From contig JANXWB010000080.1 in the NCBI GenBank assembly GCA_025351345.1, forward strand, positions 62,001 to 126,000: 64,000 nt of DNA, in the 5' to 3' direction. The position numbers and the translations under genes are program-made. Source of the stretch: Synechococcales cyanobacterium GL140_1_metabat_312. GTDB taxonomy: Bacteria > Cyanobacteriota > Cyanobacteriia > Leptolyngbyales > Leptolyngbyaceae. The notes beneath the pieces were generated by a model, which searched no databases, was not told the DNA's origin, and saw only the letters and a list, made by a program, of their open reading frames with translations. Position 1 is the stretch's first letter, and every line of letters starts with the position of its first letter. Shown piece by piece: positions 50,308 to 59,492 of this stretch.

Positions 50308-51996
50308 TTAAAGCTCATCACCCAGAAAAAATATTTCATCAGATGGAAAGTCATCGGCGTTTTCACAAGTTTTGCAAGCTCGATGTCCGCCGTTTATTGC
50401 ATCATCGGCAGTAGAGAAACATAGAATTTTCTTCATTTCATCAGGTTTAGCTCTTTCAGGATAAAGCTTACATTTTCTACTAAAGTGGTATGCTCCATTT
50501 TTATTCCAAGCTCTAAATCTTCCACCCTCTACACGCTCACCAACTGCACTTTGTAATAGAATCTGGACTTTTCTTAAGATTTTTAGTTTTGGATTCTTAT
50601 TTATTTCCACTTCTAAACTATTGAAAATATCATCAATTGAAATCTCAGATCTTGATATAATATCCAAGTTTATTTTAAGAACTGAACTCAAAATGTGTAA
50701 GATACTACTCATATAAATAAGAGTATTCTTTACTCCCAGATTTACATAGTTAGAGGAGATAGAGAAGTTGAAACCTAATTGTATGGATTTCCAAAGTATA
50801 GAGTCACTTGCTGAATACTTAGAAATGAGTTTTCCGATAGCCTGATCAGACTGAATATACCTAGAATCATTTCGAGAAGTGAGGAAATTAGATCGATTTT
50901 TCATTTTCTCAAGAGCTGGATAGTAATTACCCTCTTCTTTCTTTAGTTGTTGAAACAATCCTCTTTGTTCATATAAAATCTCTGTCGCCCAAGACAGACG
51001 TGATAAGCTAGCCAAATCTTGTTTGTCATCAATCAATTTCTCAATTAGATCACTAAGAATCCAAGCCTGAGAATCTAATTGATTAATAATTCTTGCTTGA
51101 TTAGTACCTTCAAAGTCAATTTTAAAAGTAATGTCATGTGTAAGCTGTTTTCGTTGTCGCTTTATTTCTTGCCCTAAATCCTTTTGAAGTGTGTGTTGAA
51201 TCAAGAGATGAATTGTTTTAATTGGAAATGCACGAGGAGCTTTTCGCCCTAAGATGAACCATTTTATGAGTACTTTAATCAGGAAGATCAGTGTCTTGAA
51301 GTAGTTTTCTGTTTTTTTACAAGTGTTGTCAATATAGCTCCAATCTGAGTCAAGAGGATCAATGTCACATGCTAAAAGATTTTTCCAGCGAATATCTTTA
51401 GTATGAAAATCTTCTTGGAGAATAGATATTTTGGGGAATTCCGCTAAAACAAGATTTATGGGGATGGCTTCTCCTCCCAAATCAAATCTTTCATCACGAG
51501 TGTCGCGAATAATCCCACAAACTTTAGAAGTTCTTTGATTCAAAAGTGGTGATCCACTTAATCCTGGAAGAACATGGCCAGATTTTAATTTTATACTTTG
51601 AATACTTCCACCTTGAATTCCCTCACACTCTAAAGTTACTGGATCTCCATTAGGGCTACCATATTTGCTATCAAAGGTGTATCCATAAGTGAAACATGGA
51701 TCTCTAGGTTCAATATCAGTATCTATGTAAACACAATAATCAGAACATCCAGGACTATTAGATACTAAGATAGCCAAGTCTATATTTTTCCCGAAAACAT
51801 AGACTATCTCTGCTTCTATAACATTTTTTAAGTCGCTGGATAGTAAATGAATTTTTGTCCCTAAGGGTTCTTTGAGAACATGAGCGCAGGTCAGAATTAT
51901 TCCAGGGCCAATAAAAAAACCTGTTCCACGACTTCCAGCATCAGTATTTATTTTTACAGTAGAAAGTGTTAGTAGCTCATCAATTCTCTGCGACAT
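50308..51996 (-). CDS. Trypsin-like serine protease with C-terminal Zn-finger-like domain
   Basis: A 562-residue protein. The N-terminal chymotrypsin-fold domain (about 1-200) has the triad H39 (LTCAHVL), D73 (IDLAIL) and S147 (PGLSGSP). A helical middle region of about 300 residues has no recognisable domain. The C-terminus (about 500-550) has AYHFSRKCKLYP and GGHRACKTC, a Cys-rich Ada-like or sunset-like metal-binding module. No signal peptide is seen, so it is intracellular. It is transcribed just after the Trypco-like gene. The whole 2.2-kb stretch is AT-rich and lacks CGATCG, unlike its surroundings, which points to horizontal transfer. Confidence 0.85.
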   Translation of the reverse strand: MSQRIDELLTLSTVKINTDAGSRGTGFFIGPGIILTCAHVLKEPLGTKIHLLSSDLKNVIEAEIVYVFGKNIDLAILVSNSPGCSDYCVYIDTDIEPRDPCFTYGYTFDSKYGSPNGDPVTLECEGIQGGSIQSIKLKSGHVLPGLSGSPLLNQRTSKVCGIIRDTRDERFDLGGEAIPINLVLAEFPKISILQEDFHTKDIRWKNLLACDIDPLDSDWSYIDNTCKKTENYFKTLIFLIKVLIKWFILGRKAPRAFPIKTIHLLIQHTLQKDLGQEIKRQRKQLTHDITFKIDFEGTNQARIINQLDSQAWILSDLIEKLIDDKQDLASLSRLSWATEILYEQRGLFQQLKKEEGNYYPALEKMKNRSNFLTSRNDSRYIQSDQAIGKLISKYSASDSILWKSIQLGFNFSISSNYVNLGVKNTLIYMSSILHILSSVLKINLDIISRSEISIDDIFNSLEVEINKNPKLKILRKVQILLQSAVGERVEGGRFRAWNKNGAYHFSRKCKLYPERAKPDEMKKILCFSTADDAINGGHRACKTCENADDFPSDEIFFLGDEL

Positions 51997-52018
51997 AGTT
52001 ATAAACGATCAAGATTAT

Positions 52019-52339
52019 TTAAGGTTGATCGTTCCATTCAAGAGTTATTTCCAGATTCGCTTTTCCTGAGCCTCGGACGATAGAAGATATCAGCTTCCCA
52101 GACTCAGTACTTATTTCTAATCCAAATTTCACAGTGGCCTTCTGTGGTTTTGCTTTAATCAGCGTATCTTTAATAGCTGTCGTAATTCCTTCTATAACAT
52201 TTGATATATCGTCAAAGTCAAAGATATTTGCCGACACATTTTGCCTTCCGCCAGACGGTTCCTTGACCTCAATTTGAACAGTCACACCATTGGGTAGCTT
52301 AACTGGAACTTTTTTACTTTCTTCTAAACTGTCAATCAT
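52019..52339 (-). CDS. Trypco-like (trypsin-coupled, CU044_2847-type) protein
   Basis: A 106-residue protein. It has an N-terminal strand (VPVKLPNGVTVQIEVKE), a helix region and the C-terminal pattern KATVKFGLEISTESGKLISS then GKANLEITLEW, which matches my recollection of the CU044_2847/Trypco family encoded beside trypsin-like proteases. It precedes the protease gene by 22 bp on the same strand. It is likely a regulator or adaptor of the protease in a conflict-type system. Confidence 0.7.
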   Translation of the reverse strand: MIDSLEESKKVPVKLPNGVTVQIEVKEPSGGRQNVSANIFDFDDISNVIEGITTAIKDTLIKAKPQKATVKFGLEISTESGKLISSIVRGSGKANLEITLEWNDQP

Positions 52340-52551
52340 GATCTAGTGTGAAATAATAGCTTGCAAAATAATTTTACCGTATTGCGCTATTTAAAACTAT
52401 AGATTTCTTATCACTTCCCTTGCCAAATCAACTAGTCAAGTTCAGACTAGCGCGTCATATCGTCATCCCTTGATAATCAAGCTATCTTCCCCTACTCGGC
52501 GATCGAACAACTTCGCATTACCGTACGCAGAATAGACGATCGGTAATCATT

Positions 52552-52719
52552 ATGACCCTCAAAGAATCTGTCTTACAAGAAATTGAAACCGTAGACGACA
52601 AACTGTTGGAAGAAATTCTTCAATTAATTCGATCGCGCGATTTTGCACTTGGGTGGAGAGGAAGCGGGATACGGGATGATGGAGGGGATGTGGAAGGTGT
52701 GCAGTCAGTGGAATTGTGA
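52552..52719 (+). pseudogene. Truncated antitoxin-like fragment
   Basis: A 55-residue frame. The first ~28 residues (MTLKESVLQEIETVDDKLLE...) resemble the start of small cyanobacterial antitoxins, then the sequence becomes Gly-rich and unrelated (WRGSGIRDDGGDVEGV). A remnant is the likeliest reading. It lies in a 797-bp stretch (52340-53136) without an intact gene. Confidence 0.4.
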
Positions 52720-52776
52720 ATTGAAGAAGCGATGCGCTACAATTTTGTTCAATACGAGTCAACCACGATCGAACCT

Positions 52777-53033
52777 ATGAACATCACACTCACCCCTGAG
52801 CACGAGAAATTTGTTCGAGAAAACTCCAAGATGGACATTACAAAACCGTTGAAAAGCTTTTAGTACAAGCATTCCACCTCCTCGAAGAATGGGATGACCT
52901 CTCCCCAGACACTCCACTGACCGCAAACCAACAACAAGAACTTGATCGTCGCCTCGATCGTCATGAACAAAATCCCACCACGGGTACAACCTGGGAAGCC
53001 CTAAAATCCAGACTGTTGAGCAACCCTACATGA
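52777..53033 (+). pseudogene. ParD-like antitoxin pseudogene (single-base frameshift)
   Basis: Read from ATG 52777 it gives MNITLTPEHEKFVRE and then shifts frame near 52822 and stops. Reading on in the +2 frame restores a normal antitoxin body (VEKLLVQAFHLLEEWDDLSP, TTWEALKSRLLSNPT) ending at 53033. A loss of one base in an A run explains it. The next toxin start (ATG 53030) overlaps its end as in intact ParDE modules. Confidence 0.75.
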
Positions 53034-53086
53034 CCTACCAACTCATCATTAGCGAGGAAACTGAACTTAGGAACGCTGAACGCTAA
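53030..53086 (+). pseudogene. ParE-like toxin remnant
   Basis: MTYQLIISEETELRNAER and stop: only the first 18 residues of what looks like a ParE/RelE-type toxin that begins MTYxLxIS. The rest is gone. It overlaps the broken antitoxin, so the whole module is dead. Confidence 0.55.
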
Positions 53087-53136
53087 AAATAGAGAATTGA
53101 AGAGGCGATCGAACAACGTTGCATCACCATTCAAAA

Positions 53137-55362
53137 TCATTTCTTCCGTCGCCACCATGCCCGAACCAAACGGATTTCATCAAAATTAACCGTCTCGCCC
53201 ACAATTTCTCGAATAGCCGTTAATGAATCAAGTTTAGTTTGATTAAAAGCTTGTAAAATTTGCGCGCTCCGATCGCGACTCACTAACCGATCGAGTTCTA
53301 CCGTATAACCATTCTCCAACAACAGCTCCAAATGACTCATCACTGTTCCCCGTCGCAAATCGCGCTGCGCTGCAATGTCATCAATGCGTAATCCCTGTTG
53401 ATGTAATCCAAGAGTTTCTAAATGGGTTGCGCTGACATGAGCACGGGTTTCAGTCTTAAGTGGCGTAATGATCTTGGTTGCCCCGACAGTCGCACCTGCA
53501 ACAGATAGACCATTATCTTCACGAAATGCAGTAATCTCACCCATGAAGGCTTCACCATACTGCGACATTTTCCGATCGCCCACGCCTGATAAACTCAGGA
53601 ATTGCGATCGGGTGACAGGTTGTTGTTGAGCCATGAGTCGCAATGTTGCATTGGAAAAAATAACATAGGGCGGCACAGCTTGTTCATCTGCGAGTTCTTT
53701 TCGTAATGCTTTCAATTTAGTTAACAATTCCTCAACTTGAGCATTGTCAGTATCCGCCCGAACAACGGTTGCGATTTCTTTTTGAGTTTCCATCGCCACC
53801 AAAACCTTACGAGATCCCTTCAATACTTCCCAACTCAAATCGTTCAGTTGCAATACTGAATAGCCATCAGTTGCCTCGTCGAGCAAACCTTGATGGATCA
53901 GCGATCGGGCGATCATTTTCCATTCGTCGGGCGATCGATCTTTACCAATACCATAGGTCGAAAGTTGATCATGATGATTTAGTAAAACACGCTTTTCCTT
54001 AGATCCTCGCAATACATCTATAGTATATTTTGTGCCATAATTCTGACCCTTTTGAGCAAATCGGGCAATACAAGAAATGAACTTTTGAGCTTCTATAGTT
54101 CGCTCTTCCAGAGGCTTGGGGAATCGACAATTATCACAGGTTTCACAATTACCTGCAAAGCTCTCACCGAAGTAACTAAGTTGAACCGTCCGCCGACATT
54201 CTAATGCTTCCGAATAATTAATGACTCGGCGAAGTTGTTGTTTTGCAATCCGCTGTTCTTCTTCTAACGGCTCTCCTGTGACAGGATCAACTTTCTGGGC
54301 AATGATATATTCAATAGTCTTAATATCCCCCACACCATAATACAAAGTACAAACCGCAGGTTCACTATCTCGTCCTGCGCGACCAGATTCTTGGTAATAG
54401 CCCTCAATATTTTTAGGTAAATCATAGTGAATCACCAACCGGACATCGGGCTTATTAATCCCCATCCCAAAGGCGATCGTCGCCACAATCACCTGCACAT
54501 CATCTCGAATGAATCGATTTTGATTACGCGATCGGTCCTCATTGTTCATTCCAGCATGGTAGGGAATTGCTTTTATACCATCTTTAATTAATTTCGCCGC
54601 GACTTCCTCCACCCGCTTCCGACTGAGACAATAAATGATTACTGGACCATTCGCTTTTTCAACTTGCGATCGCATATCGTCGTAGGTATTGCGAGTTTTA
54701 GCTCTGACTTCATAATACAAATTAGGCCGATTAAAACTACTCACTTGAATAAACGGATTTTTCAATTGTAATTGTGCAACAATATCAGCCCGAACCCGTT
54801 CAGTTGCTGTTGCCGTCAATGCCCAAATAGGAACATTTGGATATTGCGATCGTAGGGTTGCCAAACGTCTGTATTCAGGCCGAAAATCATGCCCCCATTC
54901 TGATACACAATGCGCTTCATCAATAGCAAAAGCAGAAACCCCAACGCTGGCCTGCACCTGCGGCAGAAAATCCATAGAAAATTCATCACTCAACAATCGT
55001 TCTGGTGCAACGTAGAGAAGTTTGATTTTTCCAGCTAATACATTGCGCGATCGTTCTCGTGATTCTTGTGGGGACAACGTACTATTTAAATAAGTTGCGG
55101 CAATCCCATTAGTTTCAAGCTGTTGTACTTGATCCTGCATTAAGGCAATCAAGGGCGATACTACAATGGTCAATCCCGGTTTTAACAAGGCGGGCAATTG
55201 GAAACACAATGATTTGCCGCCGCCTGTCGGAATCAGAACCAATACATCGCGATCGTTCATCGCTGACTCAATGATATCTCGCTGTCCAAACCGGAAACTA
55301 TCATACCCAAAGTAATGTTTTAGGTATGTTTCATAGTGAGTATCAGCAGCGATCGGATTCAT
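53137..55362 (-). CDS. recQ: ATP-dependent DNA helicase RecQ
   Basis: A 741-residue SF2 3'-5' helicase. Walker A IPTGGGKSLCFQLP; DEAH box DEAHCVSEWGHDFRPEY; motif VI YYQESGRAGRDSEP. The RecQ C-terminal domain has the Zn cysteines (CRRTVQLSYFGE, then CETCDNCRFP), an HRDC domain (about 580-645) follows, and an HTH-type tail lies at IDDIAAQRDLRRGTVMSHL. It resolves recombination and stalled-fork structures. The frame opens at GTG 55413; Met at 55377 or 55362 (MNPIAADTHYETYLKHYFGY) fits the family N-terminus better. Confidence 0.96.
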   Translation of the reverse strand: MNPIAADTHYETYLKHYFGYDSFRFGQRDIIESAMNDRDVLVLIPTGGGKSLCFQLPALLKPGLTIVVSPLIALMQDQVQQLETNGIAATYLNSTLSPQESRERSRNVLAGKIKLLYVAPERLLSDEFSMDFLPQVQASVGVSAFAIDEAHCVSEWGHDFRPEYRRLATLRSQYPNVPIWALTATATERVRADIVAQLQLKNPFIQVSSFNRPNLYYEVRAKTRNTYDDMRSQVEKANGPVIIYCLSRKRVEEVAAKLIKDGIKAIPYHAGMNNEDRSRNQNRFIRDDVQVIVATIAFGMGINKPDVRLVIHYDLPKNIEGYYQESGRAGRDSEPAVCTLYYGVGDIKTIEYIIAQKVDPVTGEPLEEEQRIAKQQLRRVINYSEALECRRTVQLSYFGESFAGNCETCDNCRFPKPLEERTIEAQKFISCIARFAQKGQNYGTKYTIDVLRGSKEKRVLLNHHDQLSTYGIGKDRSPDEWKMIARSLIHQGLLDEATDGYSVLQLNDLSWEVLKGSRKVLVAMETQKEIATVVRADTDNAQVEELLTKLKALRKELADEQAVPPYVIFSNATLRLMAQQQPVTRSQFLSLSGVGDRKMSQYGEAFMGEITAFREDNGLSVAGATVGATKIITPLKTETRAHVSATHLETLGLHQQGLRIDDIAAQRDLRRGTVMSHLELLLENGYTVELDRLVSRDRSAQILQAFNQTKLDSLTAIREIVGETVNFDEIRLVRAWWRRKK

Positions 55363-55457
55363 GGTGCCAGGGTTCATTAAATGTCGTAATAGGTCTTGAT
55401 AGTATAGATTCACTCATAAAAAAGTGACTCACTAAGCATACTCGGAAAGGTTGACCT

Positions 55458-55997
55458 CTATCTTGCGGCCCATAACACACCGAACAATACCCCGATCGCC
55501 GCAATCGCCGCCCATACAATCGATCGATCGTCACCCATATTGACCTGAGTTGGATCCGTTGGTTCAGGAATCACATATTGCGCAGGGGGCTTTAATTTAG
55601 GCGGGCGCGGCGATGTCAGATTTACCGCAGGTCGTCCCCAATCCCGATCGCCCTCATTCGCCTCAATCTCCGTGAGATCGGGAATTTCCGTCAACCATTC
55701 AGGATTCATCCTCAGTTTTGGCGCTTCTAAAATATAAAGCAGGCGTTTCGATTGTTTTCGGGTTTCCAAATCTGGATGGCCACCGATCGCCCGACAAAGA
55801 TCCAATGCCCGAGTCCGATCGCCCGCCGCCTCATAGGCCGTCACTAACCAAATTTGAAGTTCTCCATGAAGAGCCGTCCCGACAGATGCAATTGTTTTAC
55901 CCTGTTCAAAGCATTGAATTGCACGCTGATATTGGCCATTTTCAAACGCCCGTTGACCCTGAGAAAGAAGCAATTTAGAATCATCAGCATCAGACAT
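55458..55997 (-). CDS. TPR-like protein with C-terminal membrane anchor
   Basis: A 179-residue protein. The N-terminal TPR-like helices (LLSQGQRAFENGQYQRAIQC, GTALHGELQIWLVTAYEAAGD) are followed by a Pro-rich linker and one C-terminal membrane segment (RSIVWAAIAAIGVLFGVLWA). It is probably a scaffold or assembly factor on the cytoplasmic side. It is the gene ahead of recQ on the same strand, 95 bp upstream. Confidence 0.8.
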   Translation of the reverse strand: MSDADDSKLLLSQGQRAFENGQYQRAIQCFEQGKTIASVGTALHGELQIWLVTAYEAAGDRTRALDLCRAIGGHPDLETRKQSKRLLYILEAPKLRMNPEWLTEIPDLTEIEANEGDRDWGRPAVNLTSPRPPKLKPPAQYVIPEPTDPTQVNMGDDRSIVWAAIAAIGVLFGVLWAAR

Positions 55998-56191
55998 AAG
56001 AGATGAAACTCAGGCAAAAACTAAAACAATTCCTCTATTATTCCAAAGCCTGATTCAGAGATCAATCACTTCTATCATTTGATGGACAAATTTAATTAAG
56101 CGATCGTATTCAAATCCTACCCTCGCTGAAAAGGACGATAGGAGGTAGTCGGCCTTAGAATGATAAAGACCGTATTCAACCCTCCCTCGTC

Positions 56192-56749
56192 ATGATCGCC
56201 TCCACCACCGCCCCAAAAGTCCGTAACGCAATCATTGCCCTAGTCGCGATTGTCCTTTCGACCTTGATTGCCCTAGGAGTCCGATCGCCCACAAGAGCCA
56301 ATGCCCTAGAAGCCATGGCCAAAACCGCAACGCCCTACGAACTCGCCATCAGCAACGAAAAACCGACGTTAGTTGAGTTCTATGCAAACTGGTGCAGTGC
56401 CTGTAAATCTATGGCTCCCGAACTGCAAGCGCTGAAGGCAGAATATGCCGATCGGGTCAATTTTGTCATGCTGAATGTGGACAATGATAAATGGTTACCA
56501 GAAGTGACCCATTACAAAGTCGATGGCATTCCACATTTTCTCTATCTCAATGCAGCCTCTGAAGTTCAAGGTAGTGCGATCGGAGAGCAACCTAGACTAA
56601 TAATCTCCGACAATCTTCAAGCCTTAATCAACAATACTGAACTGCCTCATGCCCAGTCTATTCCCGGCCAGACTAGCGACTACCAACCTCCTACCGTCAC
56701 CCCTAATAAGGACGATCCCCGGAGCCATGGTGCACAGGTCAAAGCATAG
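56192..56749 (+). CDS. txlA: Membrane-anchored thioredoxin-like protein (TxlA/HCF164 type)
   Basis: A 185-residue protein. The N-terminal membrane segment (about 12-30, ALVAIVLSTLIALG) is followed by a thioredoxin domain with active site WCSACK (C68, C71) and the cis-Pro region VDGIPHFLYL. Homologues face the thylakoid lumen or periplasm and serve cytochrome b6f/c biogenesis. Full length; the C-terminal ~30 residues are disordered. Confidence 0.85.
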   Translation: MIASTTAPKVRNAIIALVAIVLSTLIALGVRSPTRANALEAMAKTATPYELAISNEKPTLVEFYANWCSACKSMAPELQALKAEYADRVNFVMLNVDNDKWLPEVTHYKVDGIPHFLYLNAASEVQGSAIGEQPRLIISDNLQALINNTELPHAQSIPGQTSDYQPPTVTPNKDDPRSHGAQVKA

Positions 56750-56770
56750 TCAGAGTGCTAATTTAGAGTG

Positions 56771-57019
56771 CTAATCAGGACGTAATAACGATCGACCGAG
56801 GAATGCTGCTGTTTTAGGGGTCCGATTGGGCTTCTTGGAGACAAGGGCGATTGCTGACGAAGCTCCATTGGGAACTGAAACCAATACTTGATCGTGGGTT
56901 TTGGCCAGCCGTTTAGCTTCAAGAGCCACTTGGAGCAACTCAGAGTGTTTGGCGGATTGTTGTAGGGCGCTGATTGCGATCAATGCCATCAACATGATTT
57001 GTATACGACGAAAAAACAT
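56771..57019 (-). CDS. Hypothetical small secreted protein
   Basis: An 82-residue frame with a signal-peptide-like start (MFFRRIQIMLMALIAISALQ) and then a short body (VLVSVPNGASSAIALVSKKP) of unknown family. It has few neighbours to explain it. The hydrophobic start and GGAGAG on the minus strand 6 bp ahead of the ATG support a real gene. Confidence 0.45.
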   Translation of the reverse strand: MFFRRIQIMLMALIAISALQQSAKHSELLQVALEAKRLAKTHDQVLVSVPNGASSAIALVSKKPNRTPKTAAFLGRSLLRPD

Positions 57020-57055
57020 TAAGACTCTCCTGTCGAATCTTGCAACCGATATAGT

Positions 57056-57103
57056 GCAACCCAGATGTCTTACAACCCAGATGTCTTACAACCCAGATGT
57101 ATT
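57056..57103. repeat. Three tandem 16-bp repeats
   Basis: Units of ACAACCCAGATGTCTT: the first starts GC instead of AC and the last ends ATT instead of CTT. They lie in the gap between the hypothetical gene and ald, in the small gene's upstream region. Confidence 0.8.
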
Positions 57104-57241
57104 GCAACTCGTGGGTTTGTGCCCGACCTTGAATTAACTTCTCTTTTCTAATTCAACATTAACGAAAAAAACAGGACATAACCCAGTCCTGTTCCAGTTC
57201 TATCAAATCTTCAAATTGGGTTATGCATCTTAACTGAATGA

Positions 57242-58327
57242 CTAGGAGTTCAACTGCGGGAACATCGATCGCACCGCCGGATGAATCAGCACTCCATTTC
57301 GGACATTTACCCCCATCGCCAATTCAGCGTCAGTTTCTATGATCCCCAATCCACCTGCCGCCAACTTCAACACGTAGGGCAAGGTACTGTTATTCAAAGC
57401 TTGGGTCGCCGTCCAAGGCACTGCACCCGGCATATTGGGCACTCCATAATGCACAACACCGGACTCAATATAAGTCGGCGCAGTGTGAGACGTGGTACGA
57501 ATGGTTTCAATACATCCCCCTTGATCCACCGCCACATCAATCACCACACTCCCCGATCGCATTGCCCCCACAACCGCCTTCTTCACTAAGATCGGAGCCT
57601 TTTTCCCCGGCACCAACACCGCCCCTATCAGCAAATCGGCCTGAGGAACCACGGCTTCAATCTGTGCGGTCGTACTGTAAAGCAAGCTCACTCGGGACCC
57701 AAACAATGCCTCCAACTCCGTCAACCGATCGACATTCACGTCCACGATCGTCACCCGCGCCCCCAACCCGATCGCCATTTTTGCCGCTTCCGTTCCCACA
57801 ACTCCGCCGCCCAAAATCACCACATGACCCGATGAAACGCCCGGAACCCCGCCCAACAGCACCCCACGTCCGCCCTGCTGCCGCTCTAAAAACCTAGCCC
57901 CAATCTGCACCGCAAGTCGCCCTGCAATCACACTCATGGGCATTAACAACGGCAACCGATTAGTGAGCGTTTCCACGGTTTCGTAGGCAATGGCACAGAT
58001 TTTCGATTGCAGCAGCGTTTTGGTTAAATCTAAGTTCGCCGCCAAGTGAAGATAGGTAAATAAAATTTGGTCCGATCGTAAAAAGCCATATTCCAACGGC
58101 AACGGCTCCTTTACCTTAACAATCAACTCCTGTGCCCACGCTAAGGTATTCGTCCCAAGGGTTGCCCCCGCCGCATGATACTCATCATCCGCAAAGCCAG
58201 AACCCAAACCCGCGCCAGCCTGAACCATCACCTGATGACCGCAATCAGTCAACGCCCGAACACTACTCGGACTCAAACCCACCCGAAACTCTTGATCTTT
58301 GGTTTCCGTTGGAACTCCAATTCGCAT
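57242..58327 (-). CDS. ald: Alanine dehydrogenase
   Basis: A 361-residue NAD-dependent enzyme that interconverts L-alanine and pyruvate plus ammonia. N-terminal MRIGVPTETKDQEFRVGLSP; the Rossmann motif lies in VVILGGGVVGTEAAKMAIGL; the tail block HYGVPNMPGAVPWTAT is diagnostic. ATG 58327 is firmly fixed by the family N-terminus. It overlaps the end of the upstream glycosyltransferase by 65 bp. Confidence 0.95.
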   Translation of the reverse strand: MRIGVPTETKDQEFRVGLSPSSVRALTDCGHQVMVQAGAGLGSGFADDEYHAAGATLGTNTLAWAQELIVKVKEPLPLEYGFLRSDQILFTYLHLAANLDLTKTLLQSKICAIAYETVETLTNRLPLLMPMSVIAGRLAVQIGARFLERQQGGRGVLLGGVPGVSSGHVVILGGGVVGTEAAKMAIGLGARVTIVDVNVDRLTELEALFGSRVSLLYSTTAQIEAVVPQADLLIGAVLVPGKKAPILVKKAVVGAMRSGSVVIDVAVDQGGCIETIRTTSHTAPTYIESGVVHYGVPNMPGAVPWTATQALNNSTLPYVLKLAAGGLGIIETDAELAMGVNVRNGVLIHPAVRSMFPQLNS

Positions 58328-59492
58328 TGTGCTGACCTGGATAATGGTGCATTAGTTGTTCATAGTCTACGATCGCCTTCTGCGCAATAGTGTTCCAGGA
58401 CAACTGTTTAATCGCATAATCTCGCCCCCGCAACCCCATCTCCTTCCAATGCAACCGACGCGTTAGCAGCCATTCCAGCCCCGCTTGGATTGAATAAGCA
58501 TCGCATTTCACAGTAATCCCACAGCCACTTTTCAGGATATGGGGCGCAATTCCAGCCACCTCTGACACTAGCAACACACGCCCCATCAACATCGCCTCCA
58601 ATGCCGACAACCCAAACCCTTCCGATCGCGAAGGCAAGCAAACAATATCCTGATCCGCCATCAACTGCTGCGGCGGTATAGAATAGTCCCCCTCTCGCAA
58701 CATCACACAATGCTCTACCCTCAATCGCACGGCTTGCTTCAGCAGTTTGGAATTATCACCTACATCATTCCCTTGCATCACCAATTGTAGAGACATCTTT
58801 GAATTCAATTCTGAATGGATTAGAGTTGAGAATGCCTCCAAAAGCAAATCTAATCCTTTCGTATGGGTACTCATCCGCCCCAAGAAAAACAAGCGGATCG
58901 GATCATCCGGACAGGATGGCCATAGTAACTCATTGCGATCGATTACTTCAGATGCCTCAAATCCATTTTGAACTTCAATAATAGGCGAAGAAATACCTCG
59001 ATCGCGCAAGACTGTTATTTGTCTACGATCGAGAATCTGAACCGCCAGCGCATCATTCAACACCTGATGTTCGGCCAAATGCCAATAGGGATACTTCAAC
59101 CAAGGCCGCTTGCGAAACATTTGAACATCATAATTAAGATGGGGAGCCATGACATAGGCAATCCCCTGACGCTTCAATATCCGAGAAATTGCATACACAC
59201 TACAATGAAACCCCCCATTCAAAATTACCAAGTCATTTCTCGGCGCTAATTGCCTTAGGAAGGCTTGTAGTCCAGCCGAAATTTGAAACGAGGGCGATGT
59301 CGTTTGATGTAGAAAACATTGATAAGTAACCCCAGCCACCATTGTCTTCGATGTCTGCGGCCCTTCAAACAACACCGTCACAGGAATGTTGTGAGCAGCC
59401 AAACCTACCGCCAAACCGTGAACTGCTTTTGTCGTTCCATCTCGCTTACGGAGATCTATTGTGAATGATTTGAGATAAAAATAAATATGCAT
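58263..59492 (-). CDS. GT4-type glycosyltransferase
   Basis: A 409-residue GT-B glycosyltransferase. LFFLGRMSTHTKGLDLLLEA is the start of the donor domain, and CLPSRSEGFGLSALEAMLMG holds the EX7E motif. The N-terminal half is less conserved (MHIYFYLKSFTIDLRKRDGT). ATG 59492 is used; an in-frame TTG precedes it. The 65-bp overlap with ald is unusually long; the last ~25 residues (GNQRSRVSGGFESE) may be a recent extension after loss of an earlier stop. Confidence 0.82.
   Translation of the reverse strand: MHIYFYLKSFTIDLRKRDGTTKAVHGLAVGLAAHNIPVTVLFEGPQTSKTMVAGVTYQCFLHQTTSPSFQISAGLQAFLRQLAPRNDLVILNGGFHCSVYAISRILKRQGIAYVMAPHLNYDVQMFRKRPWLKYPYWHLAEHQVLNDALAVQILDRRQITVLRDRGISSPIIEVQNGFEASEVIDRNELLWPSCPDDPIRLFFLGRMSTHTKGLDLLLEAFSTLIHSELNSKMSLQLVMQGNDVGDNSKLLKQAVRLRVEHCVMLREGDYSIPPQQLMADQDIVCLPSRSEGFGLSALEAMLMGRVLLVSEVAGIAPHILKSGCGITVKCDAYSIQAGLEWLLTRRLHWKEMGLRGRDYAIKQLSWNTIAQKAIVDYEQLMHHYPGQHNANWSSNGNQRSRVSGGFESE

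Noticed and set aside
49481-53136. An fdxN-type excision element or integrated plasmid
   Set aside because: No recombinase gene, attachment-site repeats or replication gene is visible; xisHI alone is not evidence.
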